A stretch of DNA of 17,557 nucleotides from Clostridiales bacterium (GCA_019420945.1 JAHZGF010000045.1:1-17557); one strand, 5' to 3'; positions 8,738 through 16,360 are shown, counted from the first letter of the stretch. Notes: generated by a model not told the origin, from the letters alone. Translations and numbers: made by a program.

Positions 8738-9357
8738 CGATCACGCTCCTTCGTAGTTTTCTTTTTGGCCTGTTCCTGCTGAATCGCAGTAAGGCCATGC
8801 TTGGCCCAGCCGGGAAGGTCCTCCGGCTGTATCGTTCCCAGCACATCCATGCGCTCATAGCGGCTTTCTTTTCCAGTATAAAGGTCAACGCAGTAACAGG
8901 CTGACCCCCTGCTGTGCGGGGAAGCCCCAAAACCTCCCATACAGAGCTTGAGCTGGCGAGTGGCCCTGCGGTATTCCCGGCGCAGCACCTCCGGCTTTAT
9001 CACCACGATTTTCCCGTGCAGATCATCCTCATAGGAAATGGGGATGCAGCCCTCCGCTGTAATGGGGCGGTCGTCTATGCCCTGTATGCGGGGCTTATTG
9101 AGTTCTATGTGGGTTTTCTGCGCCTGTTCGGCAATCCGCTGGCCGAACAGCTCCACAATCTCCGGGAAATCATCACTGGCCATCACTTCGCTGTATTCTG
9201 CAAATAAGGCGTTTTGCCGGCAAAAGGCGCACATATACTTCATGCCGGTTTCATCCTGCGGATTTTCCCCCAGGACAACCTCGCGGTCGCCTATATGCAC
9301 CGCCTGGATGACCTCATAATCACCGGCCATGCGTTTTTCTGTGGAATCATCGTTCAT
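8734..9357 (-). CDS. Hypothetical protein sharing an N-terminal domain with its downstream neighbour
   Basis: 207 residues. The N-terminus (DYEVIQAVHIGDREVVLGEN, then about 60 residues including YMCAFCRQN) resembles that of the product of 8099-8737 in motif order: hydrophobic start, H-[VI]-GD-x-E-x-VLG, then Cys and aromatic positions. The C-terminal half has ISYEDDLHGKIVVIKPEVL, RATRQLKLCMGGFGASPHSRG and YCVDLYTGKESRYERMDVLGTI. It ends with LPGWAKHGL and a Lys-rich tail. The DLYTG...DVLG...LP.WA string recurs in ICE hypotheticals, but I cannot name its function. It overlaps both neighbours by 4 bp. Confidence 0.75.
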   Translation of the reverse strand: MNDDSTEKRMAGDYEVIQAVHIGDREVVLGENPQDETGMKYMCAFCRQNALFAEYSEVMASDDFPEIVELFGQRIAEQAQKTHIELNKPRIQGIDDRPITAEGCIPISYEDDLHGKIVVIKPEVLRREYRRATRQLKLCMGGFGASPHSRGSACYCVDLYTGKESRYERMDVLGTIQPEDLPGWAKHGLTAIQQEQAKKKTTKERDR

Positions 9358-9596
9358 CCCTCTGCCTCCATATCCTGTTTGATAAATGCTTGGATCTCTT
9401 TTACACTGGAAAAATCCCGTTCATCCCCGGTAAGGTAGCGCACCGTATCTCTCCATTGAGACAGCGGGTAGCCGTTCTCATCCATCCTGCACAGGTCCAA
9501 AAGGGCCGCCCGCCGCAGGATGGGCGAAAGATTTAAGTCGGAGATGAAACAGCCATGCCGGGCCGCCAGTATGTCCAGCAGGTGCAATTCATTCAT
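9354..9596 (-). CDS. Small hypothetical protein (80 aa)
   Basis: 80 residues, MNELHLLDILAARHGCFISDLNLSP, mostly helical, with a central LDLCRMDENGYPLSQWRDTVRYLTGDE. No signal peptide, membrane segment or catalytic motif is visible, and I do not recognise a family. Support comes from position: its ATG lies inside the 3' end of the upstream gene (8-bp overlap, ATGAATGA), and its stop overlaps the next start by 4 bp. That is the same architecture as the rest of the operon. Confidence 0.68.
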   Translation of the reverse strand: MNELHLLDILAARHGCFISDLNLSPILRRAALLDLCRMDENGYPLSQWRDTVRYLTGDERDFSSVKEIQAFIKQDMEAEG

Positions 9597-9831
9597 GGCA
9601 ACACCTGCTTTCTTCGGCTTCTTTCAGCAATTCCTCCACCAGCCTGCCGCTGCGAACTTTATTCCGGTCTGCCAGCACCTTGTTCTGGACGCACAGCACC
9701 GCCCGGATGTTGGGAACGGTAATGCCGGGGATCTCCACCATCTCCTCCGGAGTGATGGTGAGAAGCTGCACCGGGGAGTAACCAGCCTGGGCAAAGATGC
9801 GGAACAGCCGTTGTTCAAATCGTTCTCTCAT
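9589..9831 (-). CDS. Small hypothetical protein with a helix-hairpin-helix-like stretch
   Basis: 80 residues from ATG 9831 (MRERFEQRLFRIFAQAGYSP). This start has AAAGGAG about 8 bp upstream, whereas the frame's extension to 9879 would run into the terminator hairpin. Residues about 27-42 (PEEMVEIPGITVPNIRAVL) look like a helix-hairpin-helix with an IPG turn, a fold often used for non-specific DNA contact; this is by eye only. The C-terminus is charged and contains two cysteines. It is the first gene of the accessory operon, immediately downstream of a strong terminator, so it needs read-through or a promoter in the roughly 30-bp gap. Confidence 0.7.
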   Translation of the reverse strand: MRERFEQRLFRIFAQAGYSPVQLLTITPEEMVEIPGITVPNIRAVLCVQNKVLADRNKVRSGRLVEELLKEAEESRCCHE

Positions 9832-9860
9832 CTGCAAAGCTCCTTTCTTTTTTGGTATGT

Positions 9861-9889
9861 AAAAGGGGCGGCCCCGCATGGCCGCCCCT
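9861..9889 (-). terminator. Rho-independent terminator after the surface cassette
   Basis: On the minus strand, 10-bp perfect GC-rich arms AGGGGCGGCC / GGCCGCCCCT enclose a 6-nt loop and are followed by TTTT. It lies 6 bp after the stop of the 29-aa membrane peptide gene and 30 bp before the next start. It separates adhesin transcription from the accessory operon. Confidence 0.85.
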
Positions 9890-9895
9890 GGCTGG

Positions 9896-9985
9896 TTACT
9901 TCTTCCGGCTTCTGATTTTCAGGAAAATCAAGCCGCCGATGATGAATACCACCAGCGCAATGGCAATGATCGTTTTCAGTTCCAT
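9896..9985 (-). CDS. 29-aa single-pass membrane peptide
   Basis: A short ORF starts at ATG 9985, preceded by a strong TAGGAGGAATGATTTC ribosome site. The product has a short polar start (MELKT), about 17 hydrophobic residues (IIAIALVVFIIGGLIFL) and a basic tail (KIRSRKK). That is the layout of an N-out, C-in single helix under the positive-inside rule. It begins 35 bp after the adhesin stop and ends just before the terminator, so it is almost certainly co-transcribed with the adhesin. Its role is unknown; helping membrane insertion or sortase handling of the adhesin is only a guess. Confidence 0.75.
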   Translation of the reverse strand: MELKTIIAIALVVFIIGGLIFLKIRSRKK

Positions 9986-10020
9986 GAAATCATTCCTCCT
10001 AACACAGATTCAAACCGCAA

Positions 10021-13000
10021 TTATTTCGCGGTGTTTTTGTCCTTCTTGCGCTTGCCCACATAGGCCGCAACGCCCAGGGCGGCAGCGCCCATAGCGGACA
10101 CGCCCATGAGCGCCGCCCACAGCCAGGGCTTGCTGTCGTCGCCGGTTTTCGGGGTGTCGCGCAGCTCGTTGTGCATTTCCGCCACGGTGGTCTTATCCGC
10201 AAAAATCGTCACCGTTTTATCCGCAGGCAGCACATAGTTGGCGCTGGCCCCATCCGACACCTCGGACACGGTGTAATCGCCCACGCGCAGTCCGGTGATC
10301 TCAATCTTGCCGGTGCTGTCGGTCTTGAATGTCTGGTCATAACCATTGGCACCCGTCACGCGGAAGGAGAACCCTTCCACCTTGCCGTCGCTGGATGTCT
10401 TTTCGATCCGCAGGGAGCCGGTCTGTGCCGCATTGACAAAGCCCTTTCCAGCTTCATTTTCCACTTCGTAAATTTTGCCGTTCTCGACAATCTCCACATA
10501 GTAGGCGTTTTCATCCAACAGGTAGCCCTCCGGCGCGTTGGTTTCCTTCACGAACACGCCGCCGTAGAGGATATGGGACATTTCGTAGATGCCGGTGCTG
10601 GTTTCCTCCAGTTTGCCCAGCAGCTCGTCGCCCTCGTCCAGTTCCTTGTTGCCGTTGGTATCACGATATACCTCAAACTCGGCACCAGTCAGCTTGTTGT
10701 CCGGGTAATCCTTATCCACTTTGGTAAGGCGCAGGTCGCCGTAAACCCGCTCATTGGCAAGAGAGATTTCCACAACCTGTCCATCTTCCTCAATGGCAAC
10801 GGAGAAGATCTCATCAGAGAGGACAAAACCTTCCGGGCTTTCCAGCTCTTTCAGCACCCAATTTCCATACGGCACATCGGAGAAGGAGAAACTGCCGTCA
10901 TCCGCAGAGGTGGTGGTGGCAAGGGCATTTTCTGCCGTAAACTCGGTTTCATCACTCCTAAAGAGGCCAATCACAGCCCCACCCAGGCCAGTGCCGTTCT
11001 CATCGGTTTTGAGGCCGTGGATTTCACCGCGAATCAGCTCGTTGGTGATGGCCTCGCCGTCGTTTGCAGTAATCTCCACCACAGCAACGGACGGCCCGCC
11101 GTATTCAAAGTTGAACGGGAAGATTTCGCCGTTCAGCAGATAATGGCTGTCCGTGGACAGTTCCTTCAGATAGAAGTTGCCGAAGGGCAGGTCGGTAGCA
11201 CAGGCAGCCTGACCGTTCTCATTCACCGAAATGATTTCCAGAAGCCCATCTGCCGGAATTACGGAACCATCCGCTGCGGTAATATCCTCCTGAGCATACA
11301 GGCCAAAGGTGACGGCGGAAATCTCGCCATTCATACCGATGCCGAAGGCTTCATCCTGCTCCAGCAGCTTATTCAGAGTGACCTGTACTTTCTGGCGCTG
11401 GTTGTAGAAGCTGGCGGAAGTTTCGGTGATCTCTACCTCCTGGCCTGCATACACCAGCTCAACATTGGTGACATTCTCACCGGTATCCACCATGCCGTGG
11501 GGGAACTGAATTTCCTTCACCTGGAATTTGCCCAGGTAAAGGGGCTGGCTCTGGGCTGTGCCATCCTCGCCGGTGGTAATGGTGTCCACCACCTCGCCCG
11601 CAGAATAACGCAGCGTACCATCCAGCGTGTAAACGTCCTCCAGCGCCGTGATTTCAAACACCGCACCGGACAGGCCGGTTACGTCATACACCGGCTGATA
11701 TACTCCGTTGGATTCTGTGACGGTGGAGAACACCTCGCCGGTTTTGCTGACCTTGATGACGCCTTTCTGTGCCATATTGGGCTTAGTGACTTCAATGACC
11801 GTCACGCCGCCTTCCTCGCTGGAAGCGTCCTCGGTCACATCAAAATACACCGGTGTGCTGTCCAGCACATAGCCATAGGGGGCCTGTACCTCAACCAAAG
11901 AGTAGCCGGAACCATACTCCAGCTTTTCAGGCGTTACCAGGTAGCCCTCAGAATTGGTGTAGAACGTATCAATCGTGGTCGGGGTCGGATAGGTGAAGGT
12001 CATTTCCACCTTGCTGCCATCGGGACGATAAATCTGGAACCCGGCTCCTGCATAGGGGATGGTAACACCAGTTTCCGCATCCACCTTGACCACCTTGATG
12101 AAGCTCTCAAAGTTGGCGTTGTTGATGAGATAGCGGTAGGTCTGGCCGTCCTGAGCGATATACACTTCAAAATCGTCCATCAGCTCGCGGCCTTCCCAGC
12201 CTTTCGTTTGGTGGACGATATAGGTGCCATAAGGCAGCTTCTTGGACTGTGCAAAGCCATTCTCGTCACAGGTGAGAACGTCGCGCTCAGATTCCTTTGC
12301 AGCGTCATAGCTGCCTGCCGCCTTGAGATAAATCTGGAACTCCGCACCGGTTTCCGGGGTTTCGATCTGGGTTTCTCCGTCGTCGGTATGCTTGATGATA
12401 GCGATGTCGCCCTTGATAACCTGCTCCGTCACATCATTGGCGGTGTCGTTCAGCTCGATTTCATACAGTTCCGGCTCCGCACCTACCTTGTGAATGGTGG
12501 AATCCAGCAGATACCCCTCGCTGGGGTTGATTTCACGAATCGTCCAGTCGGAATCACAGATATAATAATCCGTGGTAAACTGACCGTTCTCATCGGTGGT
12601 ATAGCTGTCGATAAGGGTGTCGCCCTTATAAAGCCCATAGGTGGCTCCGGCAAGAGAACCATCGCCCTGGGGCGCGCCGGTTTCTACATCGCTTTTGGTT
12701 ACAGTGACGCGGAACTTTTTCAGCACATTGTTCACACTCTTGTTCGTGACTTCGTTCCAGGCAATCGTGGCGCTCTGGGCCTCCGGCACCACATAGCGGA
12801 TCGGCGTATCAACCTCCTCCAGCACGAAGTCGGAGCCGATGAGGACGTTTTCAAACCTCGCCACACCGCTGGAGTCGGTCACAGCGTATTCATCCACCGG
12901 CAGGCCCGAAAGAGAAGTCCCATAGAGATGGAAGGTCATTCCCTCCACCAAACCGTCCTCGCTGGTCTTTGTGACCTCCAGACTGCCGCGCTTCAGCACG

Positions 13001-14250
13001 TTGTTAAAGTTCACGGTGGCCGTCTGGCCGCTGACAATGGTCACGCGCTGGGTAGCCTGGGGTTCATATTTGTCAATAGACTGCTCGGTCACGGTATAAA
13101 CACCGGGATTGAGGTCGGTGATGTCGATTTCGCCCGCCGAATTGGTGGTCTTGGTGGCGCTGTATCCCTCGCCGGTAATCGTGAAGGAGATGCCCTCTAC
13201 TTTGCCGTCCTCGGAAGTTTTGATCAGCTTCATGTTGCCGGTTTTGACTTCCAAATTGAGATAGCCCACCATCTGGTCGGAAACGGTAGCTCCATAGGTG
13301 GCGAAGTCCTGTTTGCCGCCGCCGGAAACGCCGTCCGTCCAAACCACAACACCGCTGCGCTGGGCAGAGATTTTTTCCGCCTTGATGGTCACAGAGCCTT
13401 TGATGGCCTGGGCGGAAGTAATGGTGAGCTGGTTGCCATCCACAGAGAAATTCAGGCCGGTGGTGCTGCTGGAGAAGGTGTAATCTCCCAGCACGTTGTT
13501 TTCATCCGTGAGAGTGAGGGAATACTGCTGGCCATCCCATTTCAGCTCATAGGCACCGGCGTCTGCGGTGCTGCTGAAAAAGCTGGGCAGCATGGTGTGG
13601 CGCTTGACCGCGCTCTCAATGGCGGAATACTGGCTGAAAATCTCGCTGTACAGGGGATGGTCGGCGCTGATATATTCCGTCACGTTGTTTTTGCCCTGGG
13701 CATTGGCGTCCACATGGTTAAACTGGCTGTCGCGCTCGCCCACGACAGTTTCCCAAACAAGAAGCTGGGTAGCGATATATCCCGCGATCTTGCTGGCGTC
13801 CTCCGGGTTCCCACTCATCCATGAGGTGCTGGCGTTGCCCTGCCAGCCATAGGTCATAATCCGCCCGATATATTCCTTGATGGTATCCGGCGGGATGGTG
13901 GGGTTCAGGTTGGACGGGTAGTTATCCCAGAAATCTTCGCCCCGGCCCGTATACTGGTCGCCGGTATTCACACCGACGCCCGGCTCAATACAGTAGATGG
14001 CCCTGCCATTGAAGGCGTCCTGGGTGTGGACGGAAAAGCTGTCGTTCTCTCCGGTGGACCAGCCACCCAGGAAATTCAGGGCGGGATGGCCCCATCCGGC
14101 CTTGTTGGGGTCGCTGGCACGGGGCAGGTCGATCATATACGTCGTCATGGTTTCGCCTGCGGCAAAAGCCGTGGTTCCTGTCCCTACGAACACGCCCAGG
14201 CACATGAGCAGGGCCATGAACAGGGACAGAGGCTTTCTCAATGCTTTCAT
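10021..14250 (-). CDS. Sortase-anchored thioester/CnaB (SpaA-type) adhesin, 1409 aa
   Basis: ATG 14250 follows AAGGAGG at good spacing; the open frame upstream lacks a ribosome site. Residues 1-30 are a signal peptide (MKALRKPLSLFMALLMCLGV, cleavage near AFA). Residues about 35-230 look like a thioester domain, with Cys87 in AIYCIEPG and Gln162 in ATQLLVWE, the pair that forms the covalent host-binding thioester in known Gram-positive adhesins. After a beta-rich segment (about 235-335), ten CnaB/SpaA-like repeats run from about 338 to 1355, each with a [VIL]xK start and an E near its end. These typically fold with Lys-Asn/Asp isopeptide bonds into a rigid stalk. TPKTG (1366-1370), a hydrophobic helix and KRKKDKNTAK form the sortase signal. 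The first and last repeats resemble each other (TSEDGKVEG/TSSDGKVEG). The likely role is cell-surface attachment, perhaps to mating partners or host tissue (inference). No sortase gene is visible. Confidence 0.9.
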   Translation of the reverse strand: MKALRKPLSLFMALLMCLGVFVGTGTTAFAAGETMTTYMIDLPRASDPNKAGWGHPALNFLGGWSTGENDSFSVHTQDAFNGRAIYCIEPGVGVNTGDQYTGRGEDFWDNYPSNLNPTIPPDTIKEYIGRIMTYGWQGNASTSWMSGNPEDASKIAGYIATQLLVWETVVGERDSQFNHVDANAQGKNNVTEYISADHPLYSEIFSQYSAIESAVKRHTMLPSFFSSTADAGAYELKWDGQQYSLTLTDENNVLGDYTFSSSTTGLNFSVDGNQLTITSAQAIKGSVTIKAEKISAQRSGVVVWTDGVSGGGKQDFATYGATVSDQMVGYLNLEVKTGNMKLIKTSEDGKVEGISFTITGEGYSATKTTNSAGEIDITDLNPGVYTVTEQSIDKYEPQATQRVTIVSGQTATVNFNNVLKRGSLEVTKTSEDGLVEGMTFHLYGTSLSGLPVDEYAVTDSSGVARFENVLIGSDFVLEEVDTPIRYVVPEAQSATIAWNEVTNKSVNNVLKKFRVTVTKSDVETGAPQGDGSLAGATYGLYKGDTLIDSYTTDENGQFTTDYYICDSDWTIREINPSEGYLLDSTIHKVGAEPELYEIELNDTANDVTEQVIKGDIAIIKHTDDGETQIETPETGAEFQIYLKAAGSYDAAKESERDVLTCDENGFAQSKKLPYGTYIVHQTKGWEGRELMDDFEVYIAQDGQTYRYLINNANFESFIKVVKVDAETGVTIPYAGAGFQIYRPDGSKVEMTFTYPTPTTIDTFYTNSEGYLVTPEKLEYGSGYSLVEVQAPYGYVLDSTPVYFDVTEDASSEEGGVTVIEVTKPNMAQKGVIKVSKTGEVFSTVTESNGVYQPVYDVTGLSGAVFEITALEDVYTLDGTLRYSAGEVVDTITTGEDGTAQSQPLYLGKFQVKEIQFPHGMVDTGENVTNVELVYAGQEVEITETSASFYNQRQKVQVTLNKLLEQDEAFGIGMNGEISAVTFGLYAQEDITAADGSVIPADGLLEIISVNENGQAACATDLPFGNFYLKELSTDSHYLLNGEIFPFNFEYGGPSVAVVEITANDGEAITNELIRGEIHGLKTDENGTGLGGAVIGLFRSDETEFTAENALATTTSADDGSFSFSDVPYGNWVLKELESPEGFVLSDEIFSVAIEEDGQVVEISLANERVYGDLRLTKVDKDYPDNKLTGAEFEVYRDTNGNKELDEGDELLGKLEETSTGIYEMSHILYGGVFVKETNAPEGYLLDENAYYVEIVENGKIYEVENEAGKGFVNAAQTGSLRIEKTSSDGKVEGFSFRVTGANGYDQTFKTDSTGKIEITGLRVGDYTVSEVSDGASANYVLPADKTVTIFADKTTVAEMHNELRDTPKTGDDSKPWLWAALMGVSAMGAAALGVAAYVGKRKKDKNTAK

Positions 14251-14529
14251 CGTGTTACCTCCTTGAAATGGCCGCAAAAAAAGCACATCGCTCTGGATGT
14301 GCTGCTTACGGCTGGATTCTGTTTACGTTCTAAAAAAGAGAGGCGCGCCAGGCGTTCTCCACCTCATCCGTTCTGTCTGCCAAACCTGTGGATTCTTGAA
14401 AGAATCAGCCTCCCCAAATATCTTCTTTTTTAGGCTGTTTAGGTGGTACGAGGGGGTGAGGTGTGGAGAGGGGGAACAGCGAAAACGCCTGTCCCCTGCA
14501 AATGGGCGCACTGCTCCCTTGGTAGTGGA
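14251..14529 (-). other. Leader/intergenic region upstream of the adhesin
   Basis: Between the parB stop and the adhesin start I see no convincing gene and no clear sigma-A promoter. It contains a small hairpin (GATTCTT/AAGAATC, 14390-14405), a possible weak terminator (GAGGTG/CGCCTC, 14340-14365, followed by TCTTTTTT) and a strong terminator at 14276-14303. A 14-codon ORF, MRWRTPGAPLFFRT (14323-14367), has no good ribosome site and could at most be a leader peptide. Confidence 0.5.
14276..14303 (-). terminator. Rho-independent terminator immediately before the adhesin ribosome site
   Basis: Minus-strand AGCACATC, loop CAGAGC, GATGTGCT with a run of seven T overlapping its end. The T run ends about 25 bp before the adhesin ATG, leaving no room for a promoter downstream. 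It either ends the parAB transcript or acts as an attenuator for the adhesin. Confidence 0.75.
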
Positions 14530-15501
14530 CTATCTCTCTAAACTGCGCTGGCGCTTGCGGTAGAGTTCCAGCGCCTTAACAATGGTGTCCTCGATCTTCT
14601 GCGTGGGCGTCCCCGGCGCAAAAAACCGGCTGATTTTTTCCTTTGGAATTTTGAACTGTTCTTTTTGATTGGGCTTTTCCTCCTTCATAATGGAAACAAG
14701 GGCGTCTTTGGCCAGCCGTTCCCCTCCAGTCTTGGCTTCGGACATCTGGCGCATTTTGATGGCCTGGGCGTGGGATGGGGTGCAGTCCATCTCGTCCATG
14801 ATAGCGAACAAGTCGGCCTGTTCATCTTTTCGCAGGTAGGACAGCTCCACCGCTGGGCGCATGGCAATCTGGAGCATTTCCTGGTCTTTGAGAACCGAGT
14901 TATCTACCAGTTCCAGAATTTCCGGGATAAGATGGGTAAGGCGGATATATCGCTGAACCTGCGTTTTGCTGTCAGGCGTTTCATGCGCCACCATTTCAAC
15001 AGAATACACCCCTTTTAACTTCTGACCCAGTGGGTCAGAAGTTAAATCTGTCCGCTGGCCCTGTCGTTTTAATGCGTCCAGCTTCATTTTGTAGGCAAAC
15101 GCCTTCTCCGAGGGCAGAATCTGCTCCCGCTGCAAGTTGGAGTCCACCATGATAATCGTGGCTTCATCATCGGTGAGCTGCCGCACAATACAGGGGATTT
15201 CCGCAAGCCCCGCTAAATCCGCCGCCTTTTTCCTGCGGTGTCCGGCCACCATTTCATAGCCGCCCTCCGGTTTGGGACGCACCAGGGCAGGGACCAAAAC
15301 GCCGTACTGCTTCACGCTTTCCGTCATTTCCTGCATGGCTGCGTCCATCCGTACCTTAAACGGGTGATTCGGGAAGTCGCTGATTTCCGAGGGCGAAAGA
15401 TTGACAACTTTTTCAAGCCGTGCCTCGGCCCGTTCTTCCTCCGTGGAAAACAAATCATCGACTGAGGGAAGATTGAAGTTTAGCCCGCTGCTTTTCGCCA
15501 T
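14530..15501 (-). CDS. parB: ParB/Spo0J-family partition protein
   Basis: 323 residues from ATG 15501, with AAGGAGG upstream. ParB hallmarks are the N-terminal nuclease-like/CTPase domain with GHRRKKA (87-93, the GERRxRA box) and NLQRE plus the following SEKAFAYKMKLDALK helix (122-145). A helix-turn-helix region runs through SKTQVQRYIRLTHL (about 178-192). ParB binds parS sites, spreads with CTP and is segregated by ParA. The C-terminus is basic. It overlaps the end of parA by 47 bp, so the two are co-transcribed. Its substrate is presumably the excised circular form of the element. Codons 152-163 lie in a perfect 33-bp DNA palindrome. Confidence 0.9.
   Translation of the reverse strand: MAKSSGLNFNLPSVDDLFSTEEERAEARLEKVVNLSPSEISDFPNHPFKVRMDAAMQEMTESVKQYGVLVPALVRPKPEGGYEMVAGHRRKKAADLAGLAEIPCIVRQLTDDEATIIMVDSNLQREQILPSEKAFAYKMKLDALKRQGQRTDLTSDPLGQKLKGVYSVEMVAHETPDSKTQVQRYIRLTHLIPEILELVDNSVLKDQEMLQIAMRPAVELSYLRKDEQADLFAIMDEMDCTPSHAQAIKMRQMSEAKTGGERLAKDALVSIMKEEKPNQKEQFKIPKEKISRFFAPGTPTQKIEDTIVKALELYRKRQRSLER
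15014..15046. repeat. Perfect 33-bp palindrome inside parB
   Basis: Arms tttaacttctgaccca and tgggtcagaagttaaa, 16 bp each, flank one central g (15030). It is fully within the parB reading frame (DLTSDPLGQKLK). It differs from the chromosomal parS consensus TGTTTCACGTGAAACA. It could be the element's own ParB-binding site, an operator or an mRNA hairpin. Confidence 0.9.
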
Positions 15502-16309
15502 CCGCCAGCACCTCCTTTGAAAAATCCGCGTAAGCCTGGGCCACCTTGCTCCCCTTGTCGTAGGCGTAAATACTCTTGCCTGCGGCGCTGATCTCTGCGG
15601 CTTTGATGGCTACGGGAATCTCGGAACGATAAATTTTCAACACGCTCCCGTAACTCTGCCGCAGGGTATCCGCTGTCTGTCTGGCAAGGTTCGTGCGCCC
15701 GTCCACCAGCGTGAGCAGCACCCCGTCCACCTTCAGGGCCGGGTTGATCTGCCGCTTCACTTTATTGATGGTTTTCATAAGCTGGGTCATACCCTTGGCG
15801 GGGAGATAGTGGGCCTGCACCGGGATAATCACGCTGTCCGCCGCAGCCAGGGCGTTAATGGTAATCATGCCCAGGGACGGCATACAGTCAATGAGAACCA
15901 CGTCATAGTGCTTCTTGGCTTCATTGACATAGGTCCGCAGGGTAAACTCCCGGCTCATGGCGTTGACCAGGCTCATTTCCAGCGCGGACAGCTCAATGTT
16001 GGCAGGCATAAGGTCTACGCCTTCACTGTGGTGCAAAATGCCCTCATCCGTGGTGAATGGCTCATCCCGGATCACCTTTTCCATGACAGTGGCCAGGGTG
16101 GTGGGCAGGCTGTCTTGATTTTGCCAGCCCAGGCAGGTGGTGAGGTCGCCCTGGGGGTCTGCGTCAATGAGCAGCACCTTTTTCCCCAGACGGGCTAAAC
16201 CAATGCCCAGGTTCACCGTCGTGGTGGTTTTGCCTGTGCCGCCTTTCTGGTTGGCCAGCGCGATCACGCGGCTATCCCCGGGGCGGCTTCTCTGTTCCGG
16301 CATTTTCAT
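15455..16309 (-). CDS. parA: ParA/Soj-family partition ATPase
   Basis: 284 residues. ATG 16309 is chosen because AAGGAGGAGG lies 6 bp upstream; the longer frame starting at 16390 would overlap a terminator's trailing sequence. It has the deviant Walker A KGGTGKTT (22-29) with its signature lysine, Walker A' LLIDADPQGDLT (46-57) and Walker B VVLIDCMPS (about 130). VDGRTNLARQT follows later. No N-terminal HTH is present, so this is a Soj-like (type Ib/chromosomal-size) ParA. ParA is a DNA-bound ATPase that moves ParB-parS complexes. It overlaps parB, and a terminator separates it from the small gene upstream. Confidence 0.93.
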   Translation of the reverse strand: MKMPEQRSRPGDSRVIALANQKGGTGKTTTTVNLGIGLARLGKKVLLIDADPQGDLTTCLGWQNQDSLPTTLATVMEKVIRDEPFTTDEGILHHSEGVDLMPANIELSALEMSLVNAMSREFTLRTYVNEAKKHYDVVLIDCMPSLGMITINALAAADSVIIPVQAHYLPAKGMTQLMKTINKVKRQINPALKVDGVLLTLVDGRTNLARQTADTLRQSYGSVLKIYRSEIPVAIKAAEISAAGKSIYAYDKGSKVAQAYADFSKEVLADGEKQRAKLQSSLSR

Positions 16310-16333
16310 GTCCTCCTCCTTCTTCTTAGATTT

Positions 16334-16360
16334 AGCCGCCCGTTGGCAAGACGGACGGCT
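16334..16360. repeat. Inverted repeat in the parA leader
   Basis: Minus-strand AGCCGTCCGT, 7-nt spacer, ACGGGCGGCT: ten paired positions including one G-U. It lies about 25 bp before the parA start, next to the ribosome site. It could be an autoregulatory ParA/ParB operator or an RNA hairpin. No U run follows, so it is not a terminator. Confidence 0.5.

Noticed and set aside
9832..9879. N-terminal extension of the 80-aa gene starting at 9831
   Set aside because: It would begin inside the terminator hairpin, while AAAGGAG sits correctly before ATG 9831.
10171..13824. 1217-codon plus-strand ORF
   Set aside because: It is fully antisense to the adhesin, whose signal peptide, thioester motifs, repeats and sortase motif are clear. 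The ORF arises from codon bias of the repeats and has no recognisable domain.
14421..14438. 18-mer tcttcttttttaggctgt repeated at 1750-1767
   Set aside because: It is T-rich and low in complexity. One copy simply encodes LQPKKEE in the giant protein, and no shared context supports a function.
14323..14511. 62-codon minus-strand ORF in the adhesin leader
   Set aside because: No ribosome site, odd composition, and it overlaps hairpins. Only its last 14 codons are conceivable as a leader peptide.
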